Shown here in pieces: positions 1 to 5,234 of a stretch of DNA of 5,234 nt. Numbering within the stretch: position 1 is the first letter of the stretch; every line of letters starts with the position of its first letter. A program made the position numbers and the translations under genes. Where the stretch lies: assembly GCA_024278435.1 (NCBI GenBank), contig JAJRTD010000058.1:1-5234 (forward strand), read 5' to 3'. Under the pieces are notes generated by a model. It was not told the origin of the DNA. It ran no database searches and was given only the letters and a program-made list of their open reading frames with translations. This DNA comes from Gammaproteobacteria bacterium. GTDB taxonomy: Bacteria; Pseudomonadota; Gammaproteobacteria; SZUA-229.

Positions 1-1173
1 ACTTTTCTGGTCTGGTTCAACCTTGGCCCCGAACCCAGCTTCACCTATGCGCTGGTCGCCACCATGACCGTGCTGATTATCGCCTGCCCCTGCGCGCTGG
101 GTCTGGCCACACCTATATCCATCATGGTTGGTGTCGGCAAGGCCGCCGAGTCCGGCATTCTGATTCGCAACGGCGACGCACTGCAGCAGGCTGGCAAACT
201 GACCACCATCGTGCTGGATAAAACCGGCACCGTCACCGAAGGCCGGCCGGCGGTCACCGACATCTACGCGCTGCCGGACAGTTCGGATGAACAGTGCCTG
301 CAACTGGCGGCGAGCATCGAAGCGTCTTCCGAACACCCGCTGGCCGAAGCCATTGTTGAAGCTGCCAGCGAACGCCAGCTGAACATCGACAAAGCCGAAG
401 ATTTCCAGGCCATCGCCGGCCAGGGCGTGATGGCGAATATTCAGAACCAGCAGGTGCTGCTGGGAAATATAAAACTAATGCAGCAACAGCAGGTTGATGT
501 TTCAGCCTTGCAGGATGAAGTAGCCGCGCGTTCCGCCGAAGCCAAAACCCCGATTTATCTGGCGGTAAACGGCAAGGCTGCCGGCATCATCACCGTTGCC
601 GACCCGATCAAGCAGGATTCCAAAACAGCCATCGCACGCCTGCACCGCGCCGGCCTGAAAGTGGTGCTACTCACCGGCGACAATAAAATCACCGCGCTGG
701 CTGTTGCCAGAGAAGTCGGCATCGACGATGTTCTTGCCGAAGTCATGCCCGAAGAAAAAGCCGACAAGATCAAACAGCTGCAACAGTCCGGTGGCATCAT
801 CGGCATGGTCGGCGACGGCATTAACGACGCGCCGGCACTGGCCGGTGCCGATGTCGGTTTTGCTATCGGCACCGGCACCGATGTTGCCATCGAAAGTGCC
901 GACATCACCCTGATGCGCGGTTCGCTGCACGGTGTTGCCGACGCCATTATTATTTCCCGCGCCACGGTGCGCAATATCAAGCAGAACCTGTTCGGTGCTT
1001 TCATCTACAACTCGCTGGGCATCCCGGTGGCCGCCGGCGTGTTATACCCGGTGATGGGTTTATTGCTCAACCCGATGATCGCCGGCGCGGCAATGGCCAT
1101 GTCATCAGTGACGGTTGTGAGCAACGCCAACCGCCTGCGCTATATTAAGACCGGTCAATCAGGAGAAAAATAA
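1..1173 (+). CDS. copA: Cu(I)-exporting P1B-type ATPase, C-terminal part (5' end outside window)
   Basis: This inner-membrane pump uses ATP to move Cu(I) out of the cytoplasm. Reading frame 1 is open from the first base, so the gene starts upstream; the ATG at 64 is internal, in the helix leading to the metal site. The visible 390 residues are roughly the C-terminal half of a typical 750-830-residue CopA. In order they show the transmembrane Cu site CPC (residues 29-31), the phosphorylated Asp of DKTGT (D73), the nucleotide-binding SEHPL motif (His112), TGDN (about 225-228) and the hinge GDGINDAPAL (271-280). Two final helices follow, carrying the YN pair and MxxSS that complete a Cu(I) site. 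CPC, YN and MxxSS together point to the P1B-1 Cu(I)/Ag(I) subgroup rather than Zn/Cd pumps. The N-terminal metal-binding domains and first helices are not visible. A cytochrome-oxidase assembly pump (CcoI/FixI) is less likely because no cco genes are seen. The stop codon shares a base with the next small ORF. Confidence 0.95.
   Translation, partial: TFLVWFNLGPEPSFTYALVATMTVLIIACPCALGLATPISIMVGVGKAAESGILIRNGDALQQAGKLTTIVLDKTGTVTEGRPAVTDIYALPDSSDEQCLQLAASIEASSEHPLAEAIVEAASERQLNIDKAEDFQAIAGQGVMANIQNQQVLLGNIKLMQQQQVDVSALQDEVAARSAEAKTPIYLAVNGKAAGIITVADPIKQDSKTAIARLHRAGLKVVLLTGDNKITALAVAREVGIDDVLAEVMPEEKADKIKQLQQSGGIIGMVGDGINDAPALAGADVGFAIGTGTDVAIESADITLMRGSLHGVADAIIISRATVRNIKQNLFGAFIYNSLGIPVAAGVLYPVMGLLLNPMIAGAAMAMSSVTVVSNANRLRYIKTGQSGEK
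1161..1165 (+). promoter_or_regulatory. Shine-Dalgarno AGGAG for the 28-codon ORF
   Basis: A strong AGGAG lies inside the last codons of the ATPase gene. It is 7 bases before the ATG at 1173 and 10 before the in-frame ATG at 1176. Its position supports real, probably coupled, translation of the small ORF that begins at the ATPase stop codon. Confidence 0.7.
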
Positions 1174-1259
1174 TGATGCTCGTAAACATACTGGGTCTGG
1201 TTTTAATTCTCGCCATCATCTGGTGGTTCTGGTTATCAAAACCCGGCAATAAGAAATAA
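1173..1259 (+). CDS. 28-residue single-helix membrane peptide downstream of copA
   Basis: The translation starts MMLVNILGLVLILAIIWWFW and ends LSKPGNKK. It is one hydrophobic helix (about residues 3-21) with a WWFW aromatic cluster at its end, followed by a short basic tail. The ATG at 1173 overlaps the ATPase TAA by one base, and AGGAG at 1161-1165 is well placed, so the two genes are probably translationally coupled. The ATG at 1176 would give 27 residues. From memory, the hydrophobic stretch ending in WWFWL resembles the N-terminal anchor of small cupredoxin-domain proteins encoded next to copA in some gammaproteobacteria. No copper-binding domain follows here, because the frame closes after the anchor. 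It could be a regulatory or stabilising micro-subunit of the pump, a remnant of such a cupredoxin, or a CcoS-like peptide, although the sequence does not match CcoS as I know it. Function is unknown. Confidence 0.6.
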   Translation: MMLVNILGLVLILAIIWWFWLSKPGNKK

Positions 1260-1262
1260 TAA

Positions 1263-1276
1263 GCAGCCACCGCTGC
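1263..1276 (+). other. Short inverted repeat after the copA unit
   Basis: GCAGC and GCTGC flank a four-base loop directly after the small ORF stop, giving a 5-bp GC-rich stem. A T-run occurs only about 23 bases further on (1299-1309), so this is not a convincing intrinsic terminator. It might be a 3' stability hairpin of the copA transcript. Confidence 0.3.
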
Positions 1277-1332
1277 ATTAACAAAACCGTCGTATAACTT
1301 TTATTTTTTCTGGATAAAAAATTTTCACGGCT

Positions 1333-1360
1333 CTTGAAATTTAAATTTCTGCTATCAGTT
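1333..1360 (+). promoter_or_regulatory. Candidate heat-shock (sigma32-type) promoter for the Hsp20 gene
   Basis: CTTGAAA at 1333-1339 matches the sigma32 -35 consensus exactly and lies 98 bases before an Hsp20 start codon, where a heat-shock promoter would be expected. The weak point is the -10: no CCCCAT-like element is found at the usual 13-15-base spacing, and TGCTATCA at 1350-1357 is both poor and too close. TTGAAA could also serve as a sigma70 -35, but no good TATAAT follows at 16-18 bases. The call rests on the -35 and gene context. Confidence 0.4.
1336..1349. repeat. Perfect 14-bp AT-rich palindrome overlapping the -35
   Basis: GAAATTTAAATTTC is its own reverse complement. Its first four bases are part of the CTTGAAA -35 element, so a dimeric regulator bound here would block that promoter. 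It could equally be a chance product of AT-rich sequence. It does not resemble the CIRCE repeat, which has 9-bp arms and a 9-bp spacer. Confidence 0.45.
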
Positions 1361-1383
1361 TTTTAACAGAACACAAACAGTGA

Positions 1384-1434
1384 GAGCCAGATATACATCG
1401 ATACACGGGTTAAGACCCTGGCTCGGGAGTATAT
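1384..1434 (+). promoter_or_regulatory. Structured leader with competing stems around the Hsp20 ribosome-binding site
   Basis: Two pairings exclude each other. Stem A pairs GAGCCAG (1384-1390) with CTGGCTC (1418-1424) and leaves the GGGAG ribosome-binding site (1425-1429) just outside the stem. Stem B pairs ATATAC (1391-1396) with GTATAT (1429-1434), with partial extension of 1398-1399 onto 1426-1427, and covers much of that site and its spacer. A small GGGT/ACCC hairpin (1407-1410 with 1415-1418) can sit inside stem B. Hsp20 genes often carry RNA thermometers, but this leader does not match the ROSE or fourU pattern. GGGAG is 8 bases from the ATG at 1438. Regulation is inferred; the repeats themselves are directly visible. 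Confidence 0.4.
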
Positions 1435-1437
1435 GAA

Positions 1438-2190
1438 ATGACAGACACAGACAAGAAATCATCAAGACAAACCCTGTTGACCGGTTTGCTGTTACTGCTG
1501 ATTACCATCATCGGCATACAGGCGTGGTACATGTTTAGCATGAAACAACAAATGAACGCCATGCACAATGCAGCCAATACAGCCGGCACAACCGCATCGT
1601 TTCAGGTGATTAGCGCAGCGCACGCTGCAACTCTGCCGGCGACAGCGCAGGCACAAACCGTGGCGCAACAGCCACAGCAGGCGCAACCCGACAACCAGCC
1701 ACGGCCTCAAGCACAGCAGTGGCCTCACTCACTCTTCAACGACGATTTCTTTACCGCGCAGCCTTTTGATGCGCAGACATGGAATCCTTACGAGGAGATA
1801 CAACGCATGCAGCGTGACATGGACCGGATGTTCAACAATGCATTCAGCCGCTTTAACAGCAGCCCTGATTTCCAGCATCTTTTCAGAGAGGGATTTACCA
1901 CACCGGAAATGGACGTTCAGGAAGATGACAATAAATACACAGTAATCGTCAACCTGCCCGGCAGCGGTAAAGACAACGTTTCTGTCAATCTGAACGGACA
2001 GACACTGACGGTGAAAGGTGAGCAGAAATTTGAAAAGATAGATAAAGACGGTCAGGGCAATATCATTTTTCAGGAACGCCGCTCCGGTGCATTTCAACGC
2101 AGCATTACTTTACCCGGCCTGGTCAAACAGGCTGGCATGAAAACAGACATTGAGAATGGCGTACTGACCATCACCATCCCCAAGGCATAG
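1438..2190 (+). CDS. Membrane-anchored small heat-shock protein (Hsp20/alpha-crystallin family)
   Basis: This is an ATP-independent holdase chaperone that would bind unfolding proteins. The 250 residues begin with a basic stretch (K6, K7, R10), then one membrane helix (about 13-33), then an Ala/Gln/Pro-rich linker (about 45-95). A helical segment with MQRDMDRMF (124-132) follows, and then an alpha-crystallin domain (about 156-250) showing PEMDVQEDDNKY, VNLPG, LTVKGE, FQRSITLP and the hallmark GVLTITIPK (241-249). Typical bacterial Hsp20s are about 140-170 residues, so the N-terminus is greatly extended. The positive-inside rule puts the chaperone domain in the periplasm. AHA at 62-64 resembles a signal-peptidase site but lies about 30 residues past the helix, so a retained anchor is more likely. 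The chain stops right after the last domain strand, without the usual tail bearing an I-x-I motif that links dimers into oligomers. The start is supported by GGGAG 8 bases upstream and by a strong fit to an anchor. Confidence 0.93.
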   Translation: MTDTDKKSSRQTLLTGLLLLLITIIGIQAWYMFSMKQQMNAMHNAANTAGTTASFQVISAAHAATLPATAQAQTVAQQPQQAQPDNQPRPQAQQWPHSLFNDDFFTAQPFDAQTWNPYEEIQRMQRDMDRMFNNAFSRFNSSPDFQHLFREGFTTPEMDVQEDDNKYTVIVNLPGSGKDNVSVNLNGQTLTVKGEQKFEKIDKDGQGNIIFQERRSGAFQRSITLPGLVKQAGMKTDIENGVLTITIPKA

Positions 2191-2200
2191 CAACATAGGC

Positions 2201-2235
2201 CTGACCTGACAGATAGTTAAGTTGGGTCAGGTCGG
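2201..2235 (+). terminator. Hairpin after the Hsp20 gene, probable weak terminator
   Basis: CTGACCTGAC (2201-2210) pairs with GTCAGGTCGG (2226-2235) over 10 positions, one of them G-U, around a 15-base loop. It starts 10 bases after the Hsp20 stop and is followed by TTATT rather than a full T-run. It lies between convergent genes and could act in both directions, but on the minus strand no T-run follows it. The rest of the gap (2236-2303) holds no gene. For the minus strand there is a six-T run at 2266-2271, but I see no clear stem before it. Confidence 0.55.
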
Positions 2236-2303
2236 TTATTGAGACAGAAGAGAAGCATTCCCCACTAAAAAACCTGTGACAATAATAAAGCCGGCAACAC
2301 CAT

Positions 2304-5234
2304 CTATGCAGAAAGCTTGTTCAAGTGATGCACGTTAGAATCGACACCGTCAGCTGAATCAGCCATAGAAGCATCCGAATCCGGCAGCACGAAATAATCA
2401 ATGGTCTGTTTTTGAGAACTGGATTTTTCTGCCAGTGTATTCGCTGACGTTACCAGTTCTTCCGCAGAACCGGCTGAACGTTGAACCACCGCATCCAGTT
2501 GCTGCAGAGCATTATTGATCTCATTGGCACCGGTATCCTGCTCACGGGCGGAAACGCTTATCTCCTGTACCAGTTCCGCTGTTTGCTGGATGCTGGGCAC
2601 CAGGTCTTCCAGACGCTCACCCGCCAGTTCAGACAGAGTGACCACGTCGCCGGTCAGTTCACTGATTTCCGATGCGGCTTTCTGACTACGCTCGGCAAGT
2701 TTTCTGACCTCGGCGGCTACCACGGCAAAACCTTTGCCGTGCTCACCGGCGCGCGCTGCTTCAATCGCCGCATTCAACGCCAGCATATTTGTCTGCCGCG
2801 AAATCTCTTCGATGATATTAATCTTTCCGGCGATCTCCTGCATCGATTCCGCCGCAGTGGCAACAATTTTTCCGCTGGTCTCGGCATCAACCGAAACCTT
2901 CTTTGCAATTTCTTCGGTCTGCGCCGCATTGTTTGCACTCTGGCTGATATTCGCCGCCATCTCTTCCATGGCTGACGAAATCTCTTCCAGTGATGCCGCC
3001 TGTTCAGACGAACCCTGACCAATTTTCTGCGCCGCCATGTTCACTTCATCAGAAGTCACTGCCACCTGCTGACCGTTCACCTGCAAAGTGCCGATCACAT
3101 CTTTCAGCCGTTCCACCGTGCTGTTCACATTATTACCCAGACGTTCGAATACACCGCTGTACTTCGTCGTTATATTCTGCGTCAGGTCACCATCGGCCAG
3201 TGAACGCAATACTTTTTCGACATCGTCGATACTGTTGCCGGTATTTGTCACGATCTGATTGATGCCCTCTGCCAGGCGCCTGTAGAACGGGTCGTCTGAT
3301 TCAATTACAATCAGTCTGCCAAAGTCACCTTCCGCCGCTGCCTTCACTACGTTGGCCACTTCATTTTCTATCTGGGTCTCATCAGTCTTATCAAACCATT
3401 CGACCACACAGCCGCTGTATTGATCCTGCTCATCAAAGATCGGCGTCATGGTAAACTCAATGATCAGACCAGCGATATTGATCGAACGATGCACCTCGGA
3501 TTTCAGTTCAAGCACGGCTTCAACCGCCAGCTCCGGCACATCGGGGAAAAAGTCTATCGGCCCGCCCATCAACTTATCACAAACAAAATCAGGAATAACG
3601 GTTTGCAATTTTTCTTCAAGCCCGCCAAACATGTCACGCGCGGATTTATTCATATAGATAATGTCGGCATCAAAGTTTGTCACGATGACGCTGGTAGACG
3701 CACTTTCCAGCGCAGAGGAAACCCGGCCATTTTTTATCGCCTGATCCTGAGACACGGCCATATTAAATCCGATCTGGTTCTGCATGGTTTTGATCGACGC
3801 CAGGGTTTTTCCGATTTCATCATTTGATGTGATATGCACGTCACTGGTAAAACCGCCGTTGGATATTCTGGTGAAAAGTTTCTTCAGATGCCTGACCGAA
3901 CGCAACATACTGGTAACCAGGCGAAACATTAACAATAAACCGATAACAAGAAAGAATGACACGACACCGATAGCCTGTGTGATTTCTTTGTTCAGCTCGT
4001 CCAGATAAACCAGTTGCGCCTGCTTCAGCTCTGATTCCGCCGCTGTGAACAATGTTGTCAGTTTCTGTATTACTTTTGTGCCCTGCTCAAACACATCGCC
4101 GGATATTTCTTTCGATTTTTTCTTGACCACAGTATCATTTAACACTGTAGACATCACTACATTGAAAAACTTGATGGTTCCCTTAACTGCTTTTTTCCCG
4201 GGCTTACCCAGTTTCTTTTTCAGCTCAGGCGAAACTTCATATATAGACTTCAGCGCTTCATCAATCGAGCGAACTCTTTCCTTGGATAGATTCAACTCAC
4301 CGATTAATTTCAATTTATTTTTTTCAGTCAACACGCCGCTGACCAGTACGCCGCTGGCATTGCCCCGCAACTTGCCAACCTCGTCGATCAGGCGTGGCAG
4401 TTTATCAACCAGCATGGTCGCCATGTAATAACGTTCCAGATGCGGATCAAAAATCATGTTTGATCTTTCACCGATCATTTTCAACAGTCGCTGACTTTGA
4501 AATATCAGATCAGAGTGTCTATCAAAAATACGTTCAGAATTTTTTGCATTCTTTTTGGCAAGCAGTTTTTTCCAGCCATTTTTCAGCTTTTCCCATGGCT
4601 TGCTTAATTGCATGCCATCATCATGTGACTGAATAATACCATCGATGTCAGCCATGATGGTTGCCACCTGCTTTCGCCTTTGCTTGATCTGAGGCAGTAG
4701 CGACTCATTACCATTCATATAGGCATTCGTCATACCTCGATGCTCGGCCATTTTTATATTCAGTTTTTCAAAAGGTGAAACATATTCCATGCCTTCTATC
4801 TGGCGTTCATAAAAGGCGACTTCTTGCAGGCGGTCAGTGGTATAAAGATAAACAAAAGCGGCTGTTGGCAACATAAACAACATCAGCACGATGGAAAATT
4901 TTACCGCCAGACTAAGATTACAGAAGGTGTTAAAACGTTGCCAGAAAGGCTTTTTAAGACTTGCTTCGCCCGCATTTATTTTTTTATATAATGCCTCAGC
5001 ATCAGCTATTTCTTTCTCGGTTGCCTTGCTGCGAACCGATGTATAGCCGGACAGAACGCCCTCTTTGTAATCCGGGTTAACATTTGCTTTAACCCAGTAA
5101 TAATCACCGTTTTTACACCTGTTTTTTACGATGCCACTCCAGTTGCCTTCTGCCTGCACGGTTTGCCACAGGTCTTTAAATGTTTCCACCGGCATATCCG
5201 GATGACGCACGATATTATGATTTTTCCCGATGAG
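2304..5234 (-). CDS. Methyl-accepting chemotaxis protein with Aer-type PAS, periplasmic domain and second PAS (5' end outside window)
   Basis: This transmembrane chemoreceptor would control the CheA kinase and bias flagellar rotation. The frame stays open to the window edge; the GTG at 5208-5210 is internal, because the eight codons before it (LIGKNHNI) continue the PAS motif. Numbering from that GTG codon: PAS with [13 protein letters not shown] and GDYYWV up to about 60, like the FAD-binding PAS of Aer; membrane helix 1 at 99-123; a helical periplasmic domain at 124-411 including [16 protein letters not shown]; helix 2 at 412-434; a HAMP-like linker; a second PAS at about 497-610 ([16 protein letters not shown]); two HAMP-like repeats with AEGDFGRL and ADGDLTQNI; and the signalling domain at about 711-935 with the tip [18 protein letters not shown] (806-823) and EVRKLAERS. 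Likely methylation regions are [11 protein letters not shown] (734-744) and SAEELVTSA (915-923). The tail ends HHLNKLSA and lacks a NWETF-like CheR/CheB tether. Ligands are unknown. The stop codon is TAG. Confidence 0.95.
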   Translation of the reverse strand, partial: LIGKNHNIVRHPDMPVETFKDLWQTVQAEGNWSGIVKNRCKNGDYYWVKANVNPDYKEGVLSGYTSVRSKATEKEIADAEALYKKINAGEASLKKPFWQRFNTFCNLSLAVKFSIVLMLFMLPTAAFVYLYTTDRLQEVAFYERQIEGMEYVSPFEKLNIKMAEHRGMTNAYMNGNESLLPQIKQRRKQVATIMADIDGIIQSHDDGMQLSKPWEKLKNGWKKLLAKKNAKNSERIFDRHSDLIFQSQRLLKMIGERSNMIFDPHLERYYMATMLVDKLPRLIDEVGKLRGNASGVLVSGVLTEKNKLKLIGELNLSKERVRSIDEALKSIYEVSPELKKKLGKPGKKAVKGTIKFFNVVMSTVLNDTVVKKKSKEISGDVFEQGTKVIQKLTTLFTAAESELKQAQLVYLDELNKEITQAIGVVSFFLVIGLLLMFRLVTSMLRSVRHLKKLFTRISNGGFTSDVHITSNDEIGKTLASIKTMQNQIGFNMAVSQDQAIKNGRVSSALESASTSVIVTNFDADIIYMNKSARDMFGGLEEKLQTVIPDFVCDKLMGGPIDFFPDVPELAVEAVLELKSEVHRSINIAGLIIEFTMTPIFDEQDQYSGCVVEWFDKTDETQIENEVANVVKAAAEGDFGRLIVIESDDPFYRRLAEGINQIVTNTGNSIDDVEKVLRSLADGDLTQNITTKYSGVFERLGNNVNSTVERLKDVIGTLQVNGQQVAVTSDEVNMAAQKIGQGSSEQAASLEEISSAMEEMAANISQSANNAAQTEEIAKKVSVDAETSGKIVATAAESMQEIAGKINIIEEISRQTNMLALNAAIEAARAGEHGKGFAVVAAEVRKLAERSQKAASEISELTGDVVTLSELAGERLEDLVPSIQQTAELVQEISVSAREQDTGANEINNALQQLDAVVQRSAGSAEELVTSANTLAEKSSSQKQTIDYFVLPDSDASMADSADGVDSNVHHLNKLSA

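Noticed and set aside
64..66. ATG as the start of the P-type ATPase
   Set aside because: The frame is open upstream to base 1 and encodes hydrophobic membrane sequence typical of the family just before the CPC helix, so this Met is internal.
555..1004. Long antisense open frame within copA
   Set aside because: It lies opposite a fully conserved catalytic region and its translation shows no recognisable domain. It is a by-product of GC-rich codon use.
1293..1298. TATAAC as a sigma70 -10 box
   Set aside because: It matches 5 of 6 bases, but no -35-like hexamer lies 16-18 bases upstream.
1433..1441. Mini-ORF ATGAAATGA overlapping the Hsp20 start codon
   Set aside because: It encodes only Met-Lys, and its ATG is just 3 bases from the GGGAG site, too close for efficient initiation. 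Most likely chance.
1621..1635. AHA signal-peptidase site in the Hsp20 protein
   Set aside because: It lies about 30 residues beyond the hydrophobic helix, whereas signal-peptidase I sites lie within a few residues of it.
2481..2975. Plus-strand open frame opposite the chemoreceptor signalling domain
   Set aside because: The minus strand carries the highly conserved signalling tip here; the plus-strand translation resembles no known protein.
4045..4428. Plus-strand open frame opposite the periplasmic sensor domain
   Set aside because: Its Ser/Phe/Thr-rich translation is what the complement of Lys/Glu/Leu-rich helical coding sequence gives. It has no convincing ribosome-binding site or domain.
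5208..5210. GTG as the start of the chemoreceptor
   Set aside because: The codons upstream read LIGKNHNI, which completes the conserved PAS motif running into VRHPDMP. The gene continues past the window edge.

Overview
The window looks like chromosomal DNA from a motile, Gram-negative proteobacterium, most likely a gammaproteobacterium. This is inferred from protein style only: a CPC-type Cu(I) ATPase ending in an MxxSS helix, an Aer-type PAS domain on a chemoreceptor, and a membrane-tethered small heat-shock protein. No rRNA, tRNA or lineage marker is present, so the genus cannot be named.

Layout from left to right: (1) the C-terminal half of a copper-exporting P1B-type ATPase (copA-like), cut by the left edge and ending at 1173; (2) a 28-codon membrane-peptide ORF whose start codon shares a base with the ATPase stop codon, with a good Shine-Dalgarno sequence inside the ATPase gene; (3) a 178-base AT-rich gap with a consensus sigma32-like -35 box, a perfect 14-bp palindrome and, just before the next start codon, a leader with competing inverted repeats; (4) an Hsp20/alpha-crystallin gene (1438-2190) that has an N-terminal membrane anchor and no C-terminal extension; (5) a convergent intergenic region with a 10-bp hairpin; (6) on the minus strand, from 2304 past the right edge, a large methyl-accepting chemotaxis protein with an Aer-type PAS, two membrane helices, a long lysine-rich periplasmic domain, a second PAS, HAMP-like linkers and a signalling domain.

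The ATPase and the small peptide probably form one transcription unit for copper export. The heat-shock gene appears to have its own promoter. It could protect envelope proteins under stress, including metal stress, but that link rests only on adjacency. The chemoreceptor is convergently transcribed and functionally separate. It probably combines intracellular redox or energy sensing with a periplasmic input.

I found no mobile element, CRISPR array, phage gene or clearly new multi-gene system. The least ordinary items are the 28-residue peptide, the tethered tail-less small heat-shock protein with its structured leader, and the lysine-rich sensor domain of the chemoreceptor.
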